Source: Candidatus Rokuibacteriota bacterium
GTDB lineage: Bacteria > Methylomirabilota > Methylomirabilia > Rokubacteriales > CSP1-6
Length of the DNA stretch: 37,362 nt
NCBI GenBank assembly: GCA_003221615.1
Contig: QHSQ01000114.1
Coordinates: 1 to 37,362, forward strand
Direction of reading: 5' to 3'
The stretch's first letter is position 1, and every line of letters starts with the position of its first letter. Made by a program: the position numbers and the translations under genes. Shown in pieces: positions 8,404-15,900 of the stretch. Below the pieces are notes generated by a model, which saw only the letters and a list, made by a program, of their open reading frames with translations, was not told where the DNA came from and did no database searches.

Positions 8404-9231
8404 CTAAGCGACGAAAGGAGGAATCGGCGGAATCTCGACTTGTTGAGTTTTGACCTCGCGCACCCCGGGCACGGAGCGAGCGACCTCGACGGCGCGCTCG
8501 AGCGCCGCCGTACCCTCGAGCGTGACGACGCCGCCATGAGCCTCGACCGTGATCCGGTAGCGCCGTGTCTCCGGATGCGTCGCCAGCGCGACCTGCACCC
8601 GCGAGGCCAGCGCGCGGGAGGCGACCATCTGACGGCCCGCCTCGGTCGTCGCCATGTCGGGACGGCGCACGAGCGCCTCGAGGATCGCGACCACCGCGTC
8701 GTATTTCATCTTCTCGGTGTTCACGACCAGCTCGTAGAGCGTGGGATCGGCGATGTCGACCTCGTAGAGATAGCGCATTCTGCCGGACTTCTCGAGGTCG
8801 TCGCGGCGCACGAGCTCGGCGGCCGCGCGATAGTTGGGCGTCTCACCGGTCATCTCGGCGGTGCGCTTGACCCACTGCTTCACCCGGTGCTCGAACGGAC
8901 CGATGACCCGGGCGCGGAGCACGTGCGGGACGCCGCGGAGCAGCCACTGGCCACCGCCGCGCATCAAGACGCAGTTGTCGTCTTCGGCGAACTCGAGGCA
9001 GGTCGTCTGGAGCACGGTGATGTGATGGCGCGTCTCGGTGTCGAAGCGCTCGAACAGAGTCGGCTTCGACTCATCGAGATGTGAGAGCTTGTCCTCCGCG
9101 AGCCCGTAACGGCGAGCCGCGTCGAGCAACAGCTCCTGGTTCACATAGCGATACCCGAGTCGCTGCGCCAGCGACATGCCGATCTCGGGGCCGCCCGCTC
9201 CCATCTGATGCGAGACAACGATGATGGCCAT
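8404..9231 (-). CDS. Cytidylate-kinase-like protein fused to a C-terminal BON domain
   Basis: A 275-residue protein. Residues 1-190 match the cytidylate kinase-like family: a P-loop-like start SHQMGAGGPEIG, then the sequence features of an NMP-kinase fold including an Arg-rich lid (about 115-150). Residues 205-270 look like a BON domain, with alternating strand and helix and the pattern GVVTLEGT...VPGVREV. BON domains usually bind phospholipid or other hydrophobic ligands in the envelope, yet no signal peptide is present, so this protein should be cytoplasmic. Substrate and role are unknown. The upstream 65-codon gene ends three bases before its start, so the two are probably co-translated. 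Confidence 0.75.
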   Translation of the reverse strand: MAIIVVSHQMGAGGPEIGMSLAQRLGYRYVNQELLLDAARRYGLAEDKLSHLDESKPTLFERFDTETRHHITVLQTTCLEFAEDDNCVLMRGGGQWLLRGVPHVLRARVIGPFEHRVKQWVKRTAEMTGETPNYRAAAELVRRDDLEKSGRMRYLYEVDIADPTLYELVVNTEKMKYDAVVAILEALVRRPDMATTEAGRQMVASRALASRVQVALATHPETRRYRITVEAHGGVVTLEGTAALERAVEVARSVPGVREVKTQQVEIPPIPPFVA

Positions 9232-9234
9232 GGA

Positions 9235-9432
9235 TCACCCCCGCCGATACTTGTCTTTGAGCGTGGTCGGAGCGATCGCGATGCGCTTGCCGGCGACGTC
9301 GTCCAGGATGTAGACCTCGTCCGTGAGCGAGCCGCTGACGAAGACCTCGAAGACCTCGAGCGCGGCTTCCAGCGTCGTGTCCGGGCGCCCGGCCATCAGC
9401 TCCTCGACTGCGGCGCGCTGGAGTCGCTGCAT
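9235..9432 (-). CDS. Small conserved-looking hypothetical protein
   Basis: A 65-residue protein with a strong ribosome site (GAGGAGG, five bases from the ATG). It is acidic in the middle and basic at the end. I recognise no family. It lies three bases upstream of the kinase-like/BON gene in the same direction, so the two probably form an operon. A mixed helix-then-strand pattern (helix about 3-30, strands about 38-55) is consistent with a small folded domain. No membrane segment or signal peptide is visible. Confidence 0.6.
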   Translation of the reverse strand: MQRLQRAAVEELMAGRPDTTLEAALEVFEVFVSGSLTDEVYILDDVAGKRIAIAPTTLKDKYRRG

Positions 9433-9518
9433 CAGTCCTCCTCGAAGGTGGCGGTAAGCCTATCCCACAGCCCTGGCGGGGGCAAGCGGGTGAACGCCCG
9501 CGTCCGGAAAATGCCGAA

Positions 9519-10211
9519 TCAGGCCCGCCGGCCGATCTTTCGCTCGGGTTCTCCCAGCCGGGCCAGCGGGAAGCGGTCGAAGCTTGGAACGAACGAGTAC
9601 GGCGGCCACGGCCCGGTCGGAACGACCGCGATGCCGGCGGCGCGCGAGGCGATCGGCGCGATCCGCGCGAGAAATCCGTCGACTTCAGCGCGCGCGACGA
9701 GGAAGGCGACGGAGCCCGCGACATTGCTCCCACCCCCGGGCGACCGGTAGCGCCAGCGCTCGATACCGGCTTGCGTAACGAGCCGCTCGGCCAGCTCCCG
9801 GAGCTGGACCACGCCGGGCGCGCCGTCGGCGCACTCGCGGCAGGTCCTGTCGATCGAGTGCCCACAGTGAAGGCGCAGAAGCTTGACGTTCATCTCGACG
9901 TAGCCTCGGAGCTGGGCCAGCGTCGTGTTGACGAGCGGCGCGTGGGCGGCGAGCCACGCATCGAGGTCGACCGCCGCCACGACCACCCCGAATCTGAACG
10001 GCACCGTTCCGGAGGCGTCCAGGGTGGAGGCGACGACGTCGTGGTGCAGGGCCAAGGTCCGCGCGTTGGCCTCGGGCAGTCGATCGAGCTGGCTCACGAG
10101 GACCACGAGATCGCCCAGGCGCCGAAGCTCGACGGGGCCCCCGACGCTCGCGCCCGGCGGACGCCACGCCGCCGGGAGCCGGTCGGCGATCGCGTAGAGG
10201 TACTGGTACAT
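9519..10211 (-). CDS. GvpL/GvpF-family gas vesicle protein (orphan)
   Basis: A 230-residue protein. It begins MYQYLYAI, has HHDVVASTLD...TVPFRFG in the middle, VEMNVKL after it, and the family's typical ending GPWPPYSFV near residue 210. These are the hallmarks of GvpL/GvpF, accessory proteins of gas vesicle assembly. The start at 10211 was chosen because a G-rich ribosome site precedes it and the N-terminus then matches the family; an upstream in-frame Met would overlap the divergent gene. No GvpA shell gene or other gvp gene is in the window, so buoyancy is not implied. Isolated GvpL/F homologues are known in bacteria without vesicles, and their role is unclear. Confidence 0.85.
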   Translation of the reverse strand: MYQYLYAIADRLPAAWRPPGASVGGPVELRRLGDLVVLVSQLDRLPEANARTLALHHDVVASTLDASGTVPFRFGVVVAAVDLDAWLAAHAPLVNTTLAQLRGYVEMNVKLLRLHCGHSIDRTCRECADGAPGVVQLRELAERLVTQAGIERWRYRSPGGGSNVAGSVAFLVARAEVDGFLARIAPIASRAAGIAVVPTGPWPPYSFVPSFDRFPLARLGEPERKIGRRA

Positions 10212-10277
10212 GCTGCCCCCCGCGCCCCGGACGGGGCGCCGCAAGCTCGGGGCGGATTCGATTGGTAGGTGCGAGGG

Positions 10278-10283
10278 TATAAT
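10278..10283 (+). promoter_or_regulatory. TATAAT -10 box placed for a leaderless transcript
   Basis: A perfect TATAAT lies nine bases upstream of the GTG at 10293, so transcription should begin at or next to the start codon. No convincing -35 box is seen. The same geometry recurs at 25843 and 26682. Confidence 0.6.
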
Positions 10284-10292
10284 GGCCCGGTC

Positions 10293-11024
10293 GTGTTGTC
10301 CAGGCACCGCCGCCGCTCGACGTGCGCCGTCGCCGGTTTCGCGGTCGTTCTGCTCGTCTCGGGCGCCTTCGCGGCCAAGCCCTCGCCCACGCTACCGGCT
10401 CAGATGCCTGCCGGCGAGCGCGCCCGGCTTCAGGAGGTCGCCGAAGCGGCCTCGGTGAGCGCGCGGGCAGCCGGCGAGCCTTTCATCGCTCGGCCGGACG
10501 TCTTCGAGTTCCTCCTCGATCACCCGGAGTTCGCGACCCACGTCACTCGGGCGCTGAAGCTGGCCCGCTACCGGATCTGGCGCGGCCCCGAAGGCGGCCT
10601 CTGGCTCGACGACGGCTGGGGCGTCGTGGGCCAGTTCTCGGTCGTCTATGCGACCAGCGGCACGCGCGTGGCGTACGCGCACGGTCAGTACCAGTCGGGG
10701 CTACTCCCGAGCATCAAGGGCCAGGCGGTCGTGCTCATCGAGTACGGGCTGAGCCCGACCGCCGACCACAAGAGCCTGATCTCGCCGGCCGTGACGGGCT
10801 TCGTGAAGCTCGAAAGCCGCATCATGGCGCTGGCCGGAATGCTCGCCGGCTCGGTCGCGACGGCCAAGGCGGAGAAGGAAGCCAAGCGACTGGTCAAGCT
10901 CTTCGCCAAGGCCAGTCGCGCGATCGAGGACAACCCCGCTCACGTCCACGAGGCCGTGCGGCAGCGCGCCGATGTCCCGCCGCGCGATCTCGAAGAGTTT
11001 CGTCGGCTACTCGACCTTCGATAG
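10293..11024 (+). CDS. Secreted protein of unknown function
   Basis: From GTG 10293 the product is 243 residues. An Arg-rich start and hydrophobic core end in an Ala-Phe-Ala-Ala signal-peptidase site (about residue 28). The mature part is mostly helical. Its central strand-rich region (about 85-150) contains YRIWRGPEGGLWLDDGWG, which suggests a compact lipocalin- or barrel-like core, but I do not recognise the family. The C-terminal 80 residues are Lys/Glu-rich helices. The start was chosen from the TATAAT at 10278; TTG 10296 is also possible. The 3' end overlaps the convergent TPR gene by 18 bases. Confidence 0.7.
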   Translation: MLSRHRRRSTCAVAGFAVVLLVSGAFAAKPSPTLPAQMPAGERARLQEVAEAASVSARAAGEPFIARPDVFEFLLDHPEFATHVTRALKLARYRIWRGPEGGLWLDDGWGVVGQFSVVYATSGTRVAYAHGQYQSGLLPSIKGQAVVLIEYGLSPTADHKSLISPAVTGFVKLESRIMALAGMLAGSVATAKAEKEAKRLVKLFAKASRAIEDNPAHVHEAVRQRADVPPRDLEEFRRLLDLR

Positions 11025-12899
11025 CACCGCCGCGAGCCCGTCGCGGAAGCGCCCGACCTCGGGATGCAGGCCGACCGCCGTACGATAGGCGTCCGCGGCT
11101 TCGACGTGGCGTCCCCGCGCGAACAGCGCGCGCCCGAGCCGCGCGTGGGCGTCGGCGTGGTCGGGCCTGCGTTCGATGACCGCGCGCGCCGCGGTCTCCA
11201 GCTCGTCGTAGCTCCCCAGGAGCTCGAGGGAATCCCAGAGGTTGATATGGGCCCGCGGCTCGTCGAAGTTGAGCCGGATCGCCTCGCGGCACTCGGTCGC
11301 GGCGTCGGCATACCGGCGCTGCGCCAATAACACCCCGGCCAGCGCGGTGTGCGGGGACGGGGCGTCAGGAGTGATCCGGATGACCGCCCGATAGGCTGCT
11401 TCCGACTCGCGATAGCGGTGCTGCTCGGCCAGCATCTCGCCGAGGTCGCCGTGCGCGCGCGCGTACTCGGGCTTGATGCGAACCGCGTCACGAAACGCGG
11501 CCTCGGCCTCCGCGTAACGGCCCTGCCAGTAGAGCGCGACGCCGAGGCCACGCCTGAGCGTGGCGTGGTGCGGCCGCAACGCGAGCGCCTCGCGGTACGC
11601 CGACTCGGCCTCGAGGTGCTTACCCTGGCGGCCGAGACCGAGCGCCAGGTTCGCGCGAGCCTTCACCAGGTCGGGCCGCAGCCTGATCGCCGAGCGCAAC
11701 GCCACCTCGGCCTCCGCGTGGCGGCCCTGCCGTCCGAGCGCGACCCCGAGCTCGTAGTGCAGGTCGGCGTCGTCCGGTCGGAGCGCCAGAGCGCGCCGGA
11801 ACGAGGCCGCAGCCTCGGCGTAGTCACCGAGCGCGCCGAGCGCCAGACCTCGACCGCTATGGAGATCGGCGTCGTCGGGACTGACGGCCAGGGCGTCCGC
11901 GTACGCCGTCGCCTCCTCCGCCCATCGTCCCTGACGGCGAAGGGTCGCGGCCAGGCCGAGATGCGCATGCAAATAGCTCGGGCGCAGGCGGATCGCCTCG
12001 CGGAACGCCGCCGCGGCGTCGTCGTAGCGACCGAGACGCTCGAGAGTGACCGCGAGGTGATGGTGCGCACGCGCGGCGTCGGGGCGCAGGCGCAGCGATT
12101 CGCGGAACGCGGCCGCGGCCTCGACGTCGCGGTGGCGGCGCCGCAGCACGGCGCCGAGCCGCTCGCGCAGATCGGCGTCCTCGGGCCGAAGCCGGATCGC
12201 GTCACGATAGGCGCTGGTCGCCTCGGCCAGCCGGCCTTGACGCTCGAGCGACAGCGCGAGGCCCCGCCACGTCTTCACGTCGCTCGGCGTGAGCACGAGC
12301 GCCTCGCGGTAGGCCGTCGCGGCCTCGGCGTATCGCGCCTGCTCGTAGAGCGTATCGGCCAGATCGCGTCGTGCCGTCGTGGGCGCCGTGTCGCGCGCGA
12401 GCGCCTCGCGGTGGACGACCTCGGCGGCCGTGACCTTACGCTGGCGGCGCAGCACCGTCGCCAGGTTGGCCCGTGCGGTCGCGTCGTTGGGCTTCAGGGT
12501 GAGCGCCTCACGGAACGCGGACTCCGCGCCGGCGTAGTCGCCCCGACGGCTGAGCGCCAGACCGAGGCTCACGTACGCCTGCGGCGAGTCGGGTCGGAGC
12601 CGGATCGCCTCGCGGAACGCCGAGGCCGCTTCGGCGTACCGCGTCTGCTCGAAGAGCGCGCCACCGAGCTCGAGATGCGCCGAGACCCCATCGGGCTTGA
12701 GGAGGATCGCCTGCTTGAAGACCGCCTCGGCCTCGACCGACCGGCGCTGGCGGCGCAAGACCAACCCGAGCCCGAGGTAGGCCCTCAGGCGTCCCGGGTC
12801 GGTGCGGACCGCTTCACGGTATGCCGCCTCGGCCTCGCGGTACCGGCCCTGCCTGGCCCACACGTGGGCACGCTCGCACAGGGACTCCGCTTCGGCCAC
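11007..12899 (-). CDS. Large tetratricopeptide-repeat (TPR) protein
   Basis: A 630-residue protein made almost wholly of about 18 consecutive 34-residue TPR units. Each follows the Trp/Leu-Gly-Tyr-Ala-Pro spacing, for example GRYREAEAAYREAVR and RPDSPQAYVSLGLAL. There is no signal peptide or membrane span, so it is probably a cytoplasmic scaffold. The DNA shows a corresponding 102-bp periodicity. The partner is unknown. The RidA gene ends three bases upstream of its start, so the two are co-transcribed. Its stop overlaps the convergent secreted-protein gene. Confidence 0.88.
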   Translation of the reverse strand: MAEAESLCERAHVWARQGRYREAEAAYREAVRTDPGRLRAYLGLGLVLRRQRRSVEAEAVFKQAILLKPDGVSAHLELGGALFEQTRYAEAASAFREAIRLRPDSPQAYVSLGLALSRRGDYAGAESAFREALTLKPNDATARANLATVLRRQRKVTAAEVVHREALARDTAPTTARRDLADTLYEQARYAEAATAYREALVLTPSDVKTWRGLALSLERQGRLAEATSAYRDAIRLRPEDADLRERLGAVLRRRHRDVEAAAAFRESLRLRPDAARAHHHLAVTLERLGRYDDAAAAFREAIRLRPSYLHAHLGLAATLRRQGRWAEEATAYADALAVSPDDADLHSGRGLALGALGDYAEAAASFRRALALRPDDADLHYELGVALGRQGRHAEAEVALRSAIRLRPDLVKARANLALGLGRQGKHLEAESAYREALALRPHHATLRRGLGVALYWQGRYAEAEAAFRDAVRIKPEYARAHGDLGEMLAEQHRYRESEAAYRAVIRITPDAPSPHTALAGVLLAQRRYADAATECREAIRLNFDEPRAHINLWDSLELLGSYDELETAARAVIERRPDHADAHARLGRALFARGRHVEAADAYRTAVGLHPEVGRFRDGLAAVLSKVE

Positions 12900-12902
12900 C
12901 GT

Positions 12903-13304
12903 CTACTCGGGCAAGACCGCGATCGCCTCGATCTCCACGAGCAGGTCGTCTCGGACCAGACGTGAGATCTCGACGAGCGTGCTGGCGGGACGGTGAGGCC
13001 CGAAATACTCCTTGCGGGCGACATTGACCTTCTCGCGATCGGCGATGTTCTTGAGGAACACGGTGACCTTGCACACGTCGGCGAACGTCGCGCCGGCGGC
13101 CGCGAGACACTTCTTGAGATTTTCGTGGACCTGCCGGGCCTGAGCGGTCGCGTCGTTCCCCCCGATCGTGCGTCCCTGCGCGTCGGAGGCGACGCACCCG
13201 GAGACGAACACGAGGCGGCCGGCGCGCACGACGTTGGTGAAGTGGCTGATCGGCTCGGGCATCCCGGGAACTCGAATCTCTTCGCGGCGACCAATTCCGT
13301 CCAT
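12903..13304 (-). CDS. RidA-family enamine/imine deaminase
   Basis: A 133-residue YjgF/YER057c/UK114-family protein. RidA enzymes hydrolyse reactive enamines and imines released by PLP enzymes. The key Arg is at residue 105 in the motif RPASTLVE, the same number as the catalytic Arg of classical RidA, and Glu124 in LLVEIEA matches the conserved acidic position. Length is normal. It is the upstream member of a pair with the TPR gene, three bases apart. No PLP enzyme lies next to it, so the source of its substrate is not indicated. The gap 13305-13506 shows no gene. Confidence 0.9.
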   Translation of the reverse strand: MDGIGRREEIRVPGMPEPISHFTNVVRAGRLVFVSGCVASDAQGRTIGGNDATAQARQVHENLKKCLAAAGATFADVCKVTVFLKNIADREKVNVARKEYFGPHRPASTLVEISRLVRDDLLVEIEAIAVLPE

Positions 13305-13506
13305 GGCTCCTCGCCTCGCAGTTCGACGCGTCCGTTCGGAGAGACGAGGCTCGACTCGACCTCACTTCGCTACTCAGCTCTCCCGATCCCGCCGTCGACG
13401 CCGTAACTGTATATCAAGACGCGCGGTGCCCGGTAGACAAGAGCGCATCGAAGCGCGGGACCGAATGGCGTGTGGTAACTCCTGTGGGCGAGTGGGGTGG
13501 TCGCAC

Positions 13507-15228
13507 TCAGGAGCGCGGAAGGAGGACGGTGAAGCAGCTACCCTCGCCTTCGCGCGACTCCGCGGTCACGCGACCTCGATGGGCCTTCGCGACGCCCTGG
13601 ACGATCGCCAGCCCCAGGCCGGTACCGCCCCGATCTCGGTGTGCCTGCCGGTAGGGGTCGAAGATATTGGGCAGCGCCTCAGCGGGAATGCCCACGCCAG
13701 TATCCTCGACCTGGAGCTCGAGCTCGGGGCTCGCGTCGGTGAGCCGCACGAAAACACGCCCGCCGCGCGGGGTAAACCGGATCGCGTTGGCGCCAAGGTT
13801 GACGACGAGCTGATAGAGACGCTCCTCGTCGCCGAGGTACATGAAGTGAGACCCGTAGAGCTCGCGCTCCAGGGCGACTCCTGCCTCCTCGGCCTGCGGG
13901 TGAAGCTCTTCGACGACGCGGTCCACAAGTCCGGCAAGATCGAGTGGCTTCCGTTCCAGCTCCATGAGCCCGGCGCGAAGGCGCGACATTTCGAGAATCT
14001 GATTGGCCAGCCGAAGCAGGCGCTCGGAACTCTGCCCGATGATGTCGGTGAGACGCGCCTGTCTCTCCGTGAGCGGACCGGGATCGCTGGTGTGAAGAAG
14101 GTCGACGGCGCCGCGGATCGACGTGAGCGGCGACCGGAGCTCATGTGAGACGGTCTCGAAGAACTCCCGCTTGGCTTCCTCGACCTGACGCAGCTCACTC
14201 GCCATCAAATTGAACGCACGCGCAAGCGCTCCAATCTCGTCCCGGCTTTCGATCACGATGGGCTCTGAGAACGCGTTCGCGGCGACCTCTGCCGTGGCCG
14301 AGGAGAGGAGCTCGAGCGAGCGTGTCATCCGTCGAGCGATGATGGCCGTCCCGAACAAGGCCAGACCGACGGCGGTGCCCAACGCGATCAGCACGGCGGT
14401 CCAGGTGCGGCGTTCCAGGCGCGCGGCCTCGGCCTGCGCCGCGACGACCCGCACGCGGGTGGCAGACATCATCGCGTCCAGGCTCTTTTGGACTTGCTCA
14501 GCGAGCACTCGAGCGGTGTTGTCGGTGAGACGTAGGGCGCCGGTGCGATCGCCTTGCTGGAGCAGCCTCTGCTCTTCTGTCACAATACGGCGGTACTCCG
14601 CGAACTCGGCGCTGGCCTCACGGTGGTGCAGCATCTCCTGCTCGCTGAGCGGATACTCGGCGAGATGCGCGAGGTCCTCGGCGACCCGCGTCGCCAGCTC
14701 TGCCCATGCGGTCGCGTACCGACGATCACGCAGCACCAGAGCGCGTGTCTCGAGCGCCACGAGTCTCGGCATCGCTTCGCGGGCGGACGCCGTGACGGTC
14801 AGCGCGGGAATCGTGCTGACCGTGATCTCCCGATTCACGGACACGAGACGGCCCACCGCACCCAGGCTCAAGGCACTGACGCCGGCGAACACGAGGATCA
14901 CGAGCGCTGACGCGAGGAAAATCTTGGAACTGAGCCGGCTACCTAACCCGGTGCAGCCGCACAGGCTGCTCCAGCGTATCGCGCGCCAGTGAAGCAGCGG
15001 CTGGATACTCGCGGCACACGACTTTGCGAGCTTCGAGGTCTTTTCGCGTATCTGGCCTCCGAACCAGGACGCGTACTGAGCCCTTGGAATCCCGAAAGCC
15101 CGACCGGAGCCTTCCATGGCGGGATGTAGGGGCAAATCTGATACCGGAATCGACATTCCAGGAATATCAATAGCTTCCGCCGGTTCCGGGCACCTGAGCT
15201 GGTAAGTCTTTGGGCGGCTAACGATCAT
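13507..15228 (-). CDS. Membrane sensor histidine kinase (HAMP, HisKA, HATPase) without a partner regulator nearby
   Basis: A frame of 573 residues. TM1 lies at about 102-122, a mostly helical periplasmic sensor at 123-273, TM2 at about 275-297, and HAMP at about 298-350. The phospho-acceptor is His362 in SHELRSPL. The ATP-binding part has the N box (Asn480), G1 DTGVGIP (508-514), the F box FDPYRQ and G2 GGTGLGLAI. All catalytic motifs are intact. The first about 95 residues have no family resemblance and include Cys-rich low-quality sequence, so the true start may be at codon 25 or 38, or a non-ATG codon. They lie next to a decayed transposase and could be a hybrid upstream segment. No response regulator is adjacent, so it is an orphan. 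Confidence 0.85.
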   Translation of the reverse strand: MIVSRPKTYQLRCPEPAEAIDIPGMSIPVSDLPLHPAMEGSGRAFGIPRAQYASWFGGQIREKTSKLAKSCAASIQPLLHWRAIRWSSLCGCTGLGSRLSSKIFLASALVILVFAGVSALSLGAVGRLVSVNREITVSTIPALTVTASAREAMPRLVALETRALVLRDRRYATAWAELATRVAEDLAHLAEYPLSEQEMLHHREASAEFAEYRRIVTEEQRLLQQGDRTGALRLTDNTARVLAEQVQKSLDAMMSATRVRVVAAQAEAARLERRTWTAVLIALGTAVGLALFGTAIIARRMTRSLELLSSATAEVAANAFSEPIVIESRDEIGALARAFNLMASELRQVEEAKREFFETVSHELRSPLTSIRGAVDLLHTSDPGPLTERQARLTDIIGQSSERLLRLANQILEMSRLRAGLMELERKPLDLAGLVDRVVEELHPQAEEAGVALERELYGSHFMYLGDEERLYQLVVNLGANAIRFTPRGGRVFVRLTDASPELELQVEDTGVGIPAEALPNIFDPYRQAHRDRGGTGLGLAIVQGVAKAHRGRVTAESREGEGSCFTVLLPRS

Positions 15229-15326
15229 TCCCGAGCCAAACGCTGGCTGAATCTCAACCCGACGCCCTCAACCTCGAACGCTTCATCGAGCTCAGCGAAC
15301 GCGGCGCGGTCTCGCGTTCGCGTTCC

Positions 15327-15601
15327 TCGGCGGCGTCACCACCGCGCTCGTCTGCGATCAGCTCAAGAGCGGGGTCGTCATCCCGTGCCGCTATGAGCCC
15401 GGGCTCCAGCGCACCTACGAGGAATCTCGCTCAGCACTACGGGACGGTGATTCTGCCTGCGCGGCCGGCGAAAGCGCGCGACAAGGCGAAGGTCGAAGTG
15501 GCCGTCCAGATCGTGGAGCGGTGGATCCTCGCTCGCCTCCGCCACGAGGTCTTCTCCTCGCTCGCCGCGCTCAACGGGCGCATCGCCGAGCTGCTCGCGG
15601 G
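15327..15601 (+). pseudogene. IS21-family transposase (IstA) remnant, frameshifted and truncated
   Basis: Two adjoining frames read like the C-terminal half of IstA. The first gives a segment with [16 protein letters not shown], then after a one-base shift near 15426 a second continues with [20 protein letters not shown] and [10 protein letters not shown]. These are diagnostic of IS21 transposases. Both ends are missing and no IstB partner follows. Bases 15229-15326 hold no recognisable gene. The remnant marks the left edge of the carbamoyltransferase cassette and suggests that past transposition shaped this junction. Confidence 0.85.
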
Positions 15602-15727
15602 TGTTGCTGACCTGTGCGGACCGCGGTCTCGAGCAGCGGTACGTCCTTGCGACTCATCGTGAGCGTCTCCGATCGGCTCATGGGATGTGCCTGCATGGTA
15701 CGATCCGCGATGCGAGGTGAGCACGCG

Positions 15728-15900
15728 ATGAAGGTCGTCAGGCCGTCGCCATCCGGAAGGTCATTCGCTTCCGCGCGCACGGGGGCGCATCGCATATCCC
15801 GTTGATCAAGACCCGGGACATCGCCGAGATCCTCGCCGAGCGTCGACCGATCGCTCCCTCGCCCGAGTTTCTCCCACAGGCTCCCAGCGGGACGCGATGA
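15728..15900 (+). pseudogene. Small gene upstream of the carbamoyltransferase, apparently with a one-base deletion
   Basis: ATG 15728 has a ribosome-site-like GAGGTGA before it. The coding-looking frame is reached by a shift of one base near 15737 and then runs about 50 codons (IRKVIRFRAHGG ... IKTRDIAEILAERRP) to TGA 15898-15900. The last four bases, ATGA, overlap the carbamoyltransferase start, a typical coupling arrangement. The roughly 57-residue product is basic and not recognised. Either the gene is broken or the sequence has a one-base error. It could also be chance; the ATGA overlap is the main support. Confidence 0.35.

Noticed and set aside
9519-10307. Longer start of the GvpL/F gene at 10307
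   Set aside because: Would overlap the divergent leaderless gene, and the extra residues do not fit the family; Met at 10211 has a ribosome site.
11007-12899. About 102-bp periodic repeats considered as a CRISPR or satellite array
   Set aside because: Units are coding TPR repeats with diverged bases and no spacers. No CRISPR array was seen anywhere in the window.
11349-12965. 538-codon plus-strand open frame
   Set aside because: Antisense image of the TPR repeats; its own periodicity is a by-product.
15571-15724. Minus-strand frame with [17 protein letters not shown], perhaps the start of another transposase
   Set aside because: Only loose similarity to helix-turn-helix transposase starts and overlaps the IstA relic; too weak to call.
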